Notes: generated by a model from the letters alone, not told the origin. DNA of 64,000 nucleotides from Ancylobacter moscoviensis (GCF_007559435.1 NZ_VMBP01000002.1:186001-250000); one strand, 5' to 3'; shown: positions 56,290-64,000, counted from the stretch's first letter. Made by a program: numbers and translations.

Positions 56290-57570
56290 TCACTGGTAGC
56301 CCTTCGGGAACGGATCGGGCTCGATGAGGTCGGCGGTCTCGTGAACCAGCTTGAACTGGCCGTCGGCCTGGGCCTGGCCGATACGGGCCTTGGACCACAG
56401 GTGATGGTTCGGGTGGATCTTGACGTAACCTTCCGGCGCCTTGGCGAACTCGACATCCACCGATGCTTCGGCAACCTTGTCCACGTCGAAGGACTTGGCC
56501 TTCTCCACCGCGGCTTTCCACAGCCAGGGGCCGAGATAGGCAGCCTGGGTGACGTCGCCGATCACCGTCTTGTCGCCCCACATCTTCTTGAATTCGGCGA
56601 CGAATTCCTTGTTGTTCGGGTTGTCGAGAGACTGGAAGTACTTCATCGAGGAGTAGGCGCCAGCGATGTTCTCGCCGCCGATGCCGTCGATCTCGTCCTC
56701 GGTCACCGATATGGTCAGCAGGTTCTGCTTGGAGAGGTCGATGCCGGCGGCCTTCAACTGCTTGTAGAACGCGACGTTCGAGCCGCCGACGACCGCGGCG
56801 TAGATCACGTCCGGCTTGGTCAGCTTGATCTTGTTGATCACCGAGTTGAACTGGGTGTGGCCGAGCGGGAAGTATTCCTCGCCCACGACCTTGCCACCCA
56901 GCTTGTTTTCGATGTGCTTGCGCGCGATCTTCATCGAGGTGCGCGGCCAGATGTAGTCCGAGCCGATCAGATAGAAGCTCTTGGCGCCCTTCTCCTTGTT
57001 GACCCAGTCGAGACCGGCGAGGATCTGCTGGGTTGCTTCCTGGCCGGTGTAGATGACGTTCTTGGACTGTTCGAGGCCCTCATAGAAGGTCGGGTAATAG
57101 AGAATGCCGTTATACTGCTCGAACACCGGCAGAACCGCCTTGCGCGAGGCCGAGGTCCAGCAGCCGAACACGGCAGCGACCTTGTCGTTGACGAGCAGCT
57201 TCTTGGCCTTTTCGGCGAAGGTCGGCCAGTCGGACGCGCCGTCTTCCTGAATGTACTTGATCTGACGGCCGAGTACGCCACCCGACTTGTTGATCTGGTC
57301 GATGGCGAGCTTCTCGGCCTGCACCGAGCCGGTTTCCGAAATCGCCATGGTGCCGGTGACGGAATGCAGGATGCCGACCGTGACGTCCGTGTCGGTGACA
57401 GCGAGGCCGGTGGTGTTCACGGCCGACGTCGCGAGCGCCTGGGCGAAGGCGGGCGAGGAAAACAGGCCGGAAGATGCCAGAAGAGGCGCCGCCGGAAGCG
57501 CCGCCATTCCCATCAGAAGCTTGCGGCGCGTGCTGGAAAACTTATGAGAATTATCGTTATTCGAAGACAT
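56290..57570 (-). CDS. urtA: urea/short-chain-amide ABC transporter substrate-binding protein UrtA-type
   Basis: A 426-residue periplasmic binding protein. The N-terminus has a Tat-like signal SSTRRKLLMGMAALPAAPLL ending at SPAFAQA. VGILHSVTGTMAISETGS opens the mature ligand fold. GCWTSASRKAVLPVFEQYNGILYYPTFYEG is the UrtA/FmdD-type ligand region. The end HNHHLWSKARIGQAQADGQF is typical of this family. It is the first gene of the operon, divergent from the hybrid sensor kinase. Ligand (urea or amide) is not settled by sequence. Confidence 0.94.
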   Translation of the reverse strand: MSSNNDNSHKFSSTRRKLLMGMAALPAAPLLASSGLFSSPAFAQALATSAVNTTGLAVTDTDVTVGILHSVTGTMAISETGSVQAEKLAIDQINKSGGVLGRQIKYIQEDGASDWPTFAEKAKKLLVNDKVAAVFGCWTSASRKAVLPVFEQYNGILYYPTFYEGLEQSKNVIYTGQEATQQILAGLDWVNKEKGAKSFYLIGSDYIWPRTSMKIARKHIENKLGGKVVGEEYFPLGHTQFNSVINKIKLTKPDVIYAAVVGGSNVAFYKQLKAAGIDLSKQNLLTISVTEDEIDGIGGENIAGAYSSMKYFQSLDNPNNKEFVAEFKKMWGDKTVIGDVTQAAYLGPWLWKAAVEKAKSFDVDKVAEASVDVEFAKAPEGYVKIHPNHHLWSKARIGQAQADGQFKLVHETADLIEPDPFPKGYQ

Positions 57571-57662
57571 GCGATCCCCTCCACGGGTTTGACGTGGCCT
57601 CAACAAGCTTAGCGATGTGCTTGCATTGTCAGGATCGTGGTCGGCGATGACGCGATGCAGCA

Positions 57663-57680
57663 ATACGTCGATTGACGTAT
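57663..57680. promoter_or_regulatory. perfect inverted repeat IR1, candidate operator
   Basis: ATACGTC-GATT-GACGTAT, 7-bp arms and 4-base centre, 93-110 bases upstream of the urtA ATG. The dyad size suits a LuxR-type response-regulator dimer such as the one encoded at 61437-62366. Confidence 0.6.
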
Positions 57681-57697
57681 AGGGGTTTCGGGGGCGC

Positions 57698-57720
57698 TCC
57701 TACACAGTGACGTCGTAGGA
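57698..57720. promoter_or_regulatory. inverted repeat IR2
   Basis: TCCTAC-N11-GTAGGA with an internal TGACGTC that shares TGACGT with IR1. Confidence 0.5.
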
Positions 57721-57771
57721 TGGGAGGCGCGTGTGCGCGCTTCCCACGTATGTTTTCGCGCGCGCGCGGAA
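57721..57771. promoter_or_regulatory. inverted repeats IR3 and IR4
   Basis: TGGGAGGCGCG-TGTG-CGCGCTTCCCA (57721-57746) forms an 11-bp stem with one G-T wobble. TTTTC-(GC)5G-GAAAA (57753-57772, approximate) follows. It has an alternating GC core that could adopt Z-form or bind a regulator. Confidence 0.5.
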
Positions 57772-58024
57772 AATAATTACTTTGGTATGCCGGTGTTACC
57801 GATGGACGTCCGCTGCCTGAATTGCGCTCATCTGGGCATTTTTTCATCGTCGGCACGCAAACGCCCGAACTTATACAAGAATCGTTTCGTGTCGTTTGGC
57901 CCGTTCGGTGCGCGGTCGACTTGACTGGAACGATTTGTGCTTGATGCACGCCGAGGCGCCGCGGGGGCGGGGCCGTTGGTGCAACGAAAACCAGAAAGTG
58001 CCCCGGGAGGGTAAGCGCGAAAGC

Positions 58025-61000
58025 ATGTCAGGCGTCGGCTCGGCGAGGCGGAACCCTATGGCGGCGGAACAAAAGATCGTTCGCGTTCGACGCCGTTACA
58101 ACCAGTGGGTCGTCAACGAGACGCTGGAAGACTATGCGCTGCGCTTCACGGCCAAGAGCGCGCGCCGCTGGTCGGCGCTGCGGGTGGCCAATACCGCGCT
58201 GGGGGCGGTGTCCTTCCTGGCGCTGGAGGCCATCGGCGGGGCCATCACGCTGGCCTACGGCTTCCAGAACGCGGTGGCGGCGATTCTCGTCGTGTGCGCC
58301 ATCATCTTCGCCGCCGGCCTGCCGATCAGCTATTACGCCGCCAAGTTCGGCGTCGATATCGACCTGCTGACCCGGGGCGCCGGCTTCGGTTATATCGGCT
58401 CCACTGTCACCTCGCTGATCTACGCCTCCTTCACCTATCTGTTCTTCGCCATCGAGGCGGCGATCATGGCGCTGGCGCTGGAGATGTGCTTCGGCGTGCC
58501 GCTGATGGTCGGCTATTTCATCAGCGCGCTGGTGGTGATCCCGCTGGTGACGCACGGCATCACCTTCATCAGCCGCTTCCAGCTCTGGACCCAGCCGGTC
58601 TGGCTGCTGCTGAACCTCATCCCCTTCGTCTTCATCTTCGCGCTCAAGGACGATCCGCTCGCCGGCTGGGTGTCCTATACCGGCCGCTACGGCGCGCCGG
58701 ACGGCTCCTTCGACTTCGTGCTGTTCGGGGCCGCCACCACGGTGGTCTTCGCGCTGGTGGCGCAGATCGGCGAGCAGGTGGACTTCCTGCGCTTCCTGCC
58801 GCGCCGCGCGCCGGGGCGCAGCGAGACGGCGCGCAATATGCTGTGGTGGGTGGCGCTGCTGAGCGCCGGGCCGGGCTGGATCATCCCCGGCGGCATCAAG
58901 ATGCTGGCCGGCTCCTTCCTCGCCTATTTCGCGCTCACGCAGGGCGTGCCTTTCCTGCACGCGGCCGAGCCGACCCAGATGTACCTGCTGGCGTTCAAGA
59001 CGGTCTTCACGCCGGAGGTGGCGCTGGCCTTCACCGGCGTCTTCGTCATCCTCGCCCAGCTCAAGATCAACGTGACGAACTCCTATGCGGGCTCGATCGC
59101 CTGGTCGAACTTCTTCTCCCGGCTCACCCACAGCCACCCCGGCCGGGTGGTCTGGCTGGTGTTCAACGTCACCATCGCGCTGATGCTGATGGCGCTCGGC
59201 ATCTACAAGGTGCTGGAGCAGATACTCGGCCTCTACGCCATCGTCGCGGTCGCCTGGGTGGCGGCGCTGGTGGCGGACCTCGTGGTCAACAAGCCGATGG
59301 GCTGGAGCCCGCCGGGAATCGAGTTCAAGCGGGCGCATCTCTACGACATCAACCCGGTGGGCGTCGGCGCGGTGCTGGCGGGCACGCTGATCGGCGTCAT
59401 CGCTTTCTCCGGCTTCTTCGGGCCGACGGTGAAGGTGTTCGCGCCCTTCGTGGCGCTGGGCGTGTCCTTCGTGGCGGCGGCGGGCATCGCCTTCGCCACG
59501 CAGGGCCGCTACTACATCGCCCGGCGCACCAACAAGAACTGGGACAGCCGCCACACGCTCAAGTGCTGCATCTGCGAACACAAGTTCGAGCCGGAGGACA
59601 TGGCGCATTGTCCGGTCTATGCCGGGCCGATCTGCTCGCTGTGCTGCTCGCTCGACGCGCGCTGCCATGACCGCTGCAAGGAGGATGCGCGCTTTCCCGA
59701 CCAGATACTGGCGGCCCTGCGCGCCACCCTGCCGACCTGGATGGTGGCGCAGATCAATTCGCGCATCGGCCATTACATCGGCGTGCTCTCGCTGCTGGCG
59801 CTGGTGATCGGCGGCATATTGGGCGTCATCTATTTCCAGGCGACCTTCGCACCGGCGGCCGAGCGCGAGGCGGTCGGCAGCGTGCTGTTCACGCTCTACT
59901 TCATCCTGCTCATCATCGCCGGCGTTGCCGCCTGGCTGTTCGTGCTGGCGCAGGAGAGCCGGCGCGTCGCGCAGGAGGAGAGCAACCGTCAGACCGCGCT
60001 GCTGATGCGCGAGATCGAGGCGCACAAGCGCACCGACGCCAAGCTGCAGAAGGCGAAGGAGGCGGCCGAGGCGGCGAACCTCGCCAAGAGCCGCTACGTC
60101 GTCGGCATCAGCCACGAGCTGCGCACGCCACTCAACGCTATCCTCGGCTACGCCCAGCTACTGGAGCGCGACACTTCCATCCCGCCCCACCGCCGCGACG
60201 CCATCCGGGTGGTCCGCCGCTCCGCCGAACACTTGTCCGGCCTCATCGACGGGCTGCTGGACATCTCCAAGATCGAGGCCGGGCGCCTGCACCTCACCCG
60301 CGACGAGGTGCGCATCGGCGACTTCCTCGACCAGCTCGTCGACATGTTCCGCCTTCAGGCGACCGCCAAGGGCATCGACTTCGTCTATGTGCGGCCCGAG
60401 CGGCTGCCGGCGGTGGTCTATACCGACGAAAAGCGCCTGCGGCAGATCCTCATCAACCTGCTATCCAATGCGATCAAGTTCACCAGTAGCGGACGGGTAG
60501 CGCTACGCGTTGGCTACAAGAGCCAGGTGGCCGAATTCGAGATCGAAGACAGCGGCATCGGCATTCCGGCGGCGGACCACAAGCGCATCTTCGAGCCCTT
60601 CGAACGGGGTGAGCGGGCGGGCACCTATTCGACCGCCGGCATCGGTCTCGGGTTGACCATCACCAAGCTGCTCACCGAGATCATGGGCGGGGAAATCTCT
60701 CTGTCCTCAACGCCTGGCGAGGGGAGCATCTTCCGCGTGAAGATGATGCTGTCGGAGGTGACCAACCCCTCCCGCCTCGGCCCGATCCAGCACCGCAACA
60801 TCGCCGGCTACACCGGCCCGCGCCGCACCGTGCTGGTCGCCGACGACGACGCCGCCCATCGCGACCTGATGCACGAACTGCTCGTTCCGCTCGGTTTCAC
60901 CGTGCTCGCCGCTACCGATGGGATACAGGCGCTCGACATGGTCCGCGAATGGACCCCCGATCTTTTGCTGCTCGACATTTCGATGCCGGGGCTTAGTGGC

Positions 61001-61447
61001 TGGGAGGTAGCGCGACAGTTGCGCGACGAGGGTTTCGCCAAGTTGCGCATCATCATGATCTCCGCCAATGCCGGGGAAATCCACGGCGACGGGCTTGCCC
61101 AGCATGACGATCATCTGGTGAAGCCGGTGCATCTGCGCACGCTGCTGGAGAAGATGGCGGCGCTGCTCGATCTCGAATGGGTCGGCGAGGCGGAACTCGT
61201 GGCGCGGGCGGTGGAGGAGGCGGTGCCGGCGGGTGCCCTGCGCGCGCCCTCGGGCGTCCATATCGACGATCTCGTGAAGCTCGGCGAGATCGGCTATGTG
61301 CGCGGAATCCAGGCCAAGCTGACCGAGATCGAGGGCGCCTCGCCCGACAACAAGGCGTTCGTCTCGCACATGCGCGACCTGATGGAAACCTTCGACCTGA
61401 AACAATACATGGCTGTCCTGGAGGCGTTGCGCAGCAATGATGCATAG
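58025..61447 (+). CDS. NCS1-permease-like hybrid sensor histidine kinase with receiver
   Basis: A 1140-residue membrane kinase. Residues about 20-500 are an NCS1 (purine/cytosine/allantoin permease) transporter fold with about 12 helices, starting FTAKSARRWSALRVANTALG. A Cys-rich module (C514, C515, C517, C529, C537, C540, C541, C547, C551) follows. Two more helices (about 580-640) and a coiled coil lead to the phospho-acceptor H697 in ISHELRTPLNAIL. NLLSNAIKF, DSGIGIP and GIGLGLTI are N, G1 and G2 boxes. A receiver with D984 (LLLLDISMPG) is fused. CbrA-type transporter-kinases are the known parallel. The ATG at 58058 is an alternative start. Confidence 0.92.
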   Translation: MSGVGSARRNPMAAEQKIVRVRRRYNQWVVNETLEDYALRFTAKSARRWSALRVANTALGAVSFLALEAIGGAITLAYGFQNAVAAILVVCAIIFAAGLPISYYAAKFGVDIDLLTRGAGFGYIGSTVTSLIYASFTYLFFAIEAAIMALALEMCFGVPLMVGYFISALVVIPLVTHGITFISRFQLWTQPVWLLLNLIPFVFIFALKDDPLAGWVSYTGRYGAPDGSFDFVLFGAATTVVFALVAQIGEQVDFLRFLPRRAPGRSETARNMLWWVALLSAGPGWIIPGGIKMLAGSFLAYFALTQGVPFLHAAEPTQMYLLAFKTVFTPEVALAFTGVFVILAQLKINVTNSYAGSIAWSNFFSRLTHSHPGRVVWLVFNVTIALMLMALGIYKVLEQILGLYAIVAVAWVAALVADLVVNKPMGWSPPGIEFKRAHLYDINPVGVGAVLAGTLIGVIAFSGFFGPTVKVFAPFVALGVSFVAAAGIAFATQGRYYIARRTNKNWDSRHTLKCCICEHKFEPEDMAHCPVYAGPICSLCCSLDARCHDRCKEDARFPDQILAALRATLPTWMVAQINSRIGHYIGVLSLLALVIGGILGVIYFQATFAPAAEREAVGSVLFTLYFILLIIAGVAAWLFVLAQESRRVAQEESNRQTALLMREIEAHKRTDAKLQKAKEAAEAANLAKSRYVVGISHELRTPLNAILGYAQLLERDTSIPPHRRDAIRVVRRSAEHLSGLIDGLLDISKIEAGRLHLTRDEVRIGDFLDQLVDMFRLQATAKGIDFVYVRPERLPAVVYTDEKRLRQILINLLSNAIKFTSSGRVALRVGYKSQVAEFEIEDSGIGIPAADHKRIFEPFERGERAGTYSTAGIGLGLTITKLLTEIMGGEISLSSTPGEGSIFRVKMMLSEVTNPSRLGPIQHRNIAGYTGPRRTVLVADDDAAHRDLMHELLVPLGFTVLAATDGIQALDMVREWTPDLLLLDISMPGLSGWEVARQLRDEGFAKLRIIMISANAGEIHGDGLAQHDDHLVKPVHLRTLLEKMAALLDLEWVGEAELVARAVEEAVPAGALRAPSGVHIDDLVKLGEIGYVRGIQAKLTEIEGASPDNKAFVSHMRDLMETFDLKQYMAVLEALRSNDA

Positions 61448-62366
61448 CGTGGAGCGCCGAGACATCGTCCTCGTGGTGGACGATTCGCCGGAGACCCTCA
61501 GTCTCCTCACCGATGCGCTGGAGGCGGCCGGCGCCACGGTACTGGTCGCGGTGGAGGGGGCCAACGCCCTCGCTCTCGTCGAGCGCATCACCCCGGACGT
61601 GATCCTGATGGACGCGGTCATGCCCGGCATGGACGGCTTCGAGACCTGCCGCCTGCTGAAGCGCAACAAGTCGGTCGCCCATGTGCCGGTGATCTTCATG
61701 ACCGGCCTGTCGGAGACCGAACAGATCGTGAAGGGGCTGGAGGCGGGCGGCGTCGACTATGTGACGAAGCCGATCTCGCCGGACGAGCTGATCGCCCGCA
61801 TCCGGGTGCATCTCGCCAATGCGCGCCAGACCCACAGTGCCCGGGCGGCGCTCGACGCGGCGGGCCGCTACCTGCTCTCCGCGACGCGCGAGGGGAAGGT
61901 GTTGTGGTCGACGCCGCAGGCGACGGCGCTGCTGACCTCGATCACCGTCTCGCCGCCTGGCGACAGCCTGGTGCTGCCGGAGCCTGTGCAGCGCTGGCTG
62001 GAGGGGCGCAAGGGCGAGGCCGTCTCGGCGCCGGATACCATCGAGCTCCCGGTGGAGGGCACGCCGCGCCGGCTCAAGCTCTCCTATGTCGGCCAGATTG
62101 GCCCCGAGGAACTGCTGCTGCGCATCGTCGAGGACGAGGGGCTGTCGCCCGAGCAGGTGCTGAAAGCCAAGCTCAACCTTACCGTGCGTGAGGCGGAGGT
62201 CCTGATGTGGCTGGCACGGGGCAAGGCGAACCGCGACATCGGCGAGATCCTCGGCCTCTCACCGCGCACGGTGAACAAGCATCTGGAGCAGGTCTACGCC
62301 AAGATCGGCGTGGAGAACCGCGCGGCTGCGACCGCGCTGGCGGTGACGGCGCTCACCTCGAAATAG
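61437..62366 (+). CDS. LuxR-type response regulator with central PAS-like segment
   Basis: A 309-residue regulator overlapping the hybrid kinase by 11 bases. Receiver: VLVVDDSPE, phospho-acceptor D59 (VILMDAVMPG) and K111 (YVTKPISP). Residues about 140-235 resemble a PAS-like domain (AALDAAGRYLLSATREGKVL, then STPQATALL) that is rare between receiver and HTH. The LuxR HTH spans about 245-305 (LTVREAEVLMWLARGKANRD and LGLSPRTVNKHLEQVYAKI). It is the obvious partner of the kinase and the likely binder of the inverted repeats upstream of urtA. Confidence 0.92.
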   Translation: MMHSVERRDIVLVVDDSPETLSLLTDALEAAGATVLVAVEGANALALVERITPDVILMDAVMPGMDGFETCRLLKRNKSVAHVPVIFMTGLSETEQIVKGLEAGGVDYVTKPISPDELIARIRVHLANARQTHSARAALDAAGRYLLSATREGKVLWSTPQATALLTSITVSPPGDSLVLPEPVQRWLEGRKGEAVSAPDTIELPVEGTPRRLKLSYVGQIGPEELLLRIVEDEGLSPEQVLKAKLNLTVREAEVLMWLARGKANRDIGEILGLSPRTVNKHLEQVYAKIGVENRAAATALAVTALTSK

Positions 62367-62394
62367 CCCAGCCCTTCATAGAACCTCACGTGAG

Positions 62395-62432
62395 CGAAGG
62401 GTGGCGTGGTCCGTGGATCACGCCACCCTTCG
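62395..62432 (+). terminator. long perfect hairpin after the response regulator gene
   Basis: CGAAGGGTGGCGTG / CACGCCACCCTTCG, 14 bp with a 10-base loop, 28 bases after the stop. No T tract follows (TCATGTCG), so it is terminator-like but not canonical. Confidence 0.55.
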
Positions 62433-62615
62433 TCATGTCGTGGCGCGCGTCGCGCCCATATCCGGAAACCAGCACCGGGGCTGAGGCGCGCGCAATTCAT
62501 GACAAGATAATAATATTTTGAAAGTGACATCAAAAAGATATGAAAAAATTTCAAATTTCTTGCTTTATGGGTAACGGAGTCTAAATTCCCCCGCCAATCC
62601 GCGTCAGACGGGGGA

Positions 62616-62951
62616 ATGAAGATGACGATTCGGAAACGTGTTCTGGTGGGGTGTGCTGGCCTCCTGGCGGGGACTGTTTTGCTGGGCAGCCTGGCCGTTG
62701 CGCAGCCGCGCTGGGCAGGCAGCGATCTGCAGGGGGCAGTCGACCGCACCTGCATTGTGGAGATCGGCGCCTCGGCTGGCCGGCTCGAACTGCAGAACCT
62801 CTGCTACAACCCCAGGGCGGTGCGCATCAGCTGGGGCGACGGGCGCTTCGTCGACTATTGCTTCAACAGCAGCGGTGATGTGCGCTTCGTGGCCAAGCTG
62901 TCCGACAGCTACCGGCTCGTGCGCGAGCAGGACATTCTGCTCTGCCAGTGA
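62616..62951 (+). CDS. small exported protein of unknown function
   Basis: A 111-residue product with a Sec signal peptide (RKRVLVGCAGLLAGTVLLGS ending LAVAQ). The mature 80 residues contain four Cys (RTCIVEIG, LQNLCYNP, VDYCFNSS, ILLCQ), suggesting two disulfides. RISWGDGRFVDYCFN and VRFVAKLSDSYRLV look like beta strands. No family is recognised. The 110 bases upstream are strikingly A/T-rich against the genome background. Confidence 0.65.
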   Translation: MKMTIRKRVLVGCAGLLAGTVLLGSLAVAQPRWAGSDLQGAVDRTCIVEIGASAGRLELQNLCYNPRAVRISWGDGRFVDYCFNSSGDVRFVAKLSDSYRLVREQDILLCQ

Positions 62952-63035
62952 CATGTGCCCGTCGCCGACGGGACCCATCGATGAACGATAGACCGCCATC
63001 CGCCTGACCGCGGGTGACGGTTTCCGTTTTGACGC

Positions 63036-63455
63036 TCAGTCCGCCGGGCCCTCGCCGGTCGGGACGAGCCGATCGAGCTCGTCATCGGTGAAGAGACGAG
63101 AGCGGGTGAGAAACCGCACGTCGCGCCCGTTCTCGAGGCTGAACATGCCGCCGCGTCCTGGCACGACATCGATGATCAGCTGGGTGTGCTTCCAGTAATC
63201 GAACTGCGACGGGCTCATGTAGAACGGCGCGCCGCCGATCTCGCCCATCCGCACGTCTCGATCGCCGACGATGTAGTCGCCCTGCGGGTAGCACATGGGC
63301 GAGGAGCCGTCGCAGCAGCCGCCGGACTGATGGAACAGCAGCGGGCCGTAATCGGCGGTGAGCGTGGCGATCAGCTTCAGCGCCGCGTCGGTCGCGAGAA
63401 CACGGGGAACGGTGCCGATGGCAGCGTGGGGATCGGCCGTGATGACGTCGGTCAT
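63036..63455 (-). CDS. DUF779 domain-containing protein
   Basis: A 139-residue protein of the DUF779 family, usually encoded beside aldehyde or alcohol dehydrogenases. LTADYGPLLFHQSGGCCDGSSPMCYP carries the conserved Cys cluster. IGGAPFYMSPSQFDYWKHTQLIIDVVPGRGG is the other signature block. The ATG at 63455 has GGGAGGACCCC upstream. It is downstream of an alcohol dehydrogenase gene on the same strand, which fits the family's context. Its biochemical role is unknown. Confidence 0.9.
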   Translation of the reverse strand: MTDVITADPHAAIGTVPRVLATDAALKLIATLTADYGPLLFHQSGGCCDGSSPMCYPQGDYIVGDRDVRMGEIGGAPFYMSPSQFDYWKHTQLIIDVVPGRGGMFSLENGRDVRFLTRSRLFTDDELDRLVPTGEGPAD

Positions 63456-63608
63456 GGGGTCCTCCCGGGAGGCGCCGCGCCGCCGGGTATCCCGGCGTTT
63501 CGGCATATGGCGGTTGGGCCGTTCTGATGCGGCCTTGTGCTTGCGAAGATGTGCCGCGCCGTCCCGGTGATCAAGGCCGGAAGGCGCGGCACGCTTTCGT
63601 TCCGCCGG

Positions 63609-64000
63609 TCAGGCGGCGATGTCGAGCACGATGCGGCCGTCGATCTTGCCGGCATGCATGCGCGCGAAGATGTCGTTGATGTCTTCGAGCTTGCCCCGCT
63701 CGACGGTAGCCTGAACCTTGCCGTCGGCAGCGAAGTCGAGCGACTCCTGCAGGTCCAGCCGCGTGCCGACGATGGAGCCGCGCACCGTGGTGCCGTTCAG
63801 CACCATGTCGAAGATCGGCAGCTCGAAGGCGCCGGGCGGCAGCCCGTTCGCCACCAGCGTGCCGCCACGGCGCATCATGCCGAGCGCCTGCTCGAAGGCC
63901 TTGGGCGAGACGGCGGTGACGAGCACTCCATGGGCGCCGCCGATTTCCTTCTTCAGCACCGCGACCGGATCCTGCTCGCGCACATTGACGGTGATGCTGG
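63609..64000 (-). CDS. adhP: zinc-dependent alcohol dehydrogenase, C-terminal part (cut by right edge)
   Basis: The last about 129 residues of a medium-chain alcohol dehydrogenase of the AdhP type. Segments DPVAVLKKEIGGAHGVLVTAVSPKAFEQA, LVANGLPPGAFELPIFDMVLNGTTVRGSIVGTRLDLQESLDFAADGKVQ and FARMHAGKIDGRIVLDI are typical. The Rossmann and catalytic zinc parts lie beyond the window. It converts primary alcohols to aldehydes with NAD. It is upstream of the DUF779 gene. Confidence 0.9.
   Translation of the reverse strand, partial: SITVNVREQDPVAVLKKEIGGAHGVLVTAVSPKAFEQALGMMRRGGTLVANGLPPGAFELPIFDMVLNGTTVRGSIVGTRLDLQESLDFAADGKVQATVERGKLEDINDIFARMHAGKIDGRIVLDIAA

Larger units (their letters stand above)
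57571..58024. promoter_or_regulatory. 454-base divergent control region of urt-fmd and sensor genes
   Basis: This region separates urtA (leftward) from the hybrid kinase (rightward). It holds four inverted repeats in about 110 bases (57663-57771), detailed separately. Between 57771 and 57890 it is richer in A/T (for example GGAAAATAATTACTTTGG). I see no extra gene. The kinase leader reads CCCGGGAGGGTAAGCGCG. Confidence 0.7.

Noticed and set aside
57571-57660. A sigma-54 promoter for urtA, expected for nitrogen control.
   Set aside because: I could not find a convincing GG-N10-GC element at the right distance.
58028-60115. A 695-codon open frame on the minus strand across the hybrid kinase.
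   Set aside because: Antisense shadow with low-complexity Arg/His/Glu composition and no ribosome binding site.

Overview
The window is high-GC, densely coding bacterial chromosome with no phage, transposase, rRNA, tRNA or CRISPR array that I can see. Gene content and order point to an alphaproteobacterium of the order Hyphomicrobiales (Rhizobiales): petABC for a bc1 complex, the uvrC-pgsA-moaD-moaE run, the lgt / NDUFAF7-type methyltransferase / pgeF run, the rplY-pth-ychF run, Omp25-like beta-barrels and an FmdB/FmdA/Urt amide locus. A Xanthobacteraceae-type genome (Ancylobacter, Starkeya or Xanthobacter relatives) is my best guess, but it is an inference from recall and not a database result.

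Layout. 0-7 kb: hemF (cut by the left edge), a VIT-family transporter, an ABC exporter, trmL and the petABC operon. 7-18 kb: a lone periplasmic-binding-like protein, two tandem MaoC hydratases, ychF, pth, rplY, an exported protein, prs, a lipoprotein, then pgeF, a mitochondrial-complex-I-factor-like methyltransferase and lgt. 18-25 kb: ubiK-like, ybjN-like, proC, a TetR regulator, a CsaA-like tRNA-binding protein, an operon of MarR regulator / OmpR-type regulator / EnvZ-type kinase, and ilvE. 25-31 kb: moaE, moaD, pgsA and uvrC; uvrC carries an in-frame palindromic repeat insertion. Then an FkbM methyltransferase, an EamA exporter and a FolM-like SDR. 32-38 kb: two tandem Omp25-like porins, a GST, cspA, rlmJ, an RNase T2 pair, a cupin and a peptidoglycan-binding protein. 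38-48 kb: uvrB, a DUF805 protein, a Tim44-like protein, ppc, a PaiB-like protein, a beta-keto-acid cleavage enzyme and a YaiI-family protein. 48-51 kb: ggt, preceded on the opposite strand by a 25-codon ORF with a full-length Shine-Dalgarno.

The most distinctive region is 50.7-62.4 kb. A leftward operon urtABCDE-fmdA-fmdB encodes an ABC importer of the urea/short-chain-amide type, a formamidase and its small zinc-ribbon partner. Divergent from it is a very large hybrid sensor kinase whose N-terminal half is an NCS1 (purine/cytosine permease-like) transporter, followed by a Cys-rich module, kinase core and receiver. An overlapping LuxR-type response regulator follows. The shared 454-base control region holds several perfect or near-perfect inverted repeats. 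I infer a sensing-uptake-hydrolysis module for an amide or urea-like nitrogen source. The right edge holds a DUF779 gene and the 3' part of an alcohol dehydrogenase gene.

Most other genes are core housekeeping functions in short leftward operons, often with 4-base stop/start overlaps that imply translational coupling.
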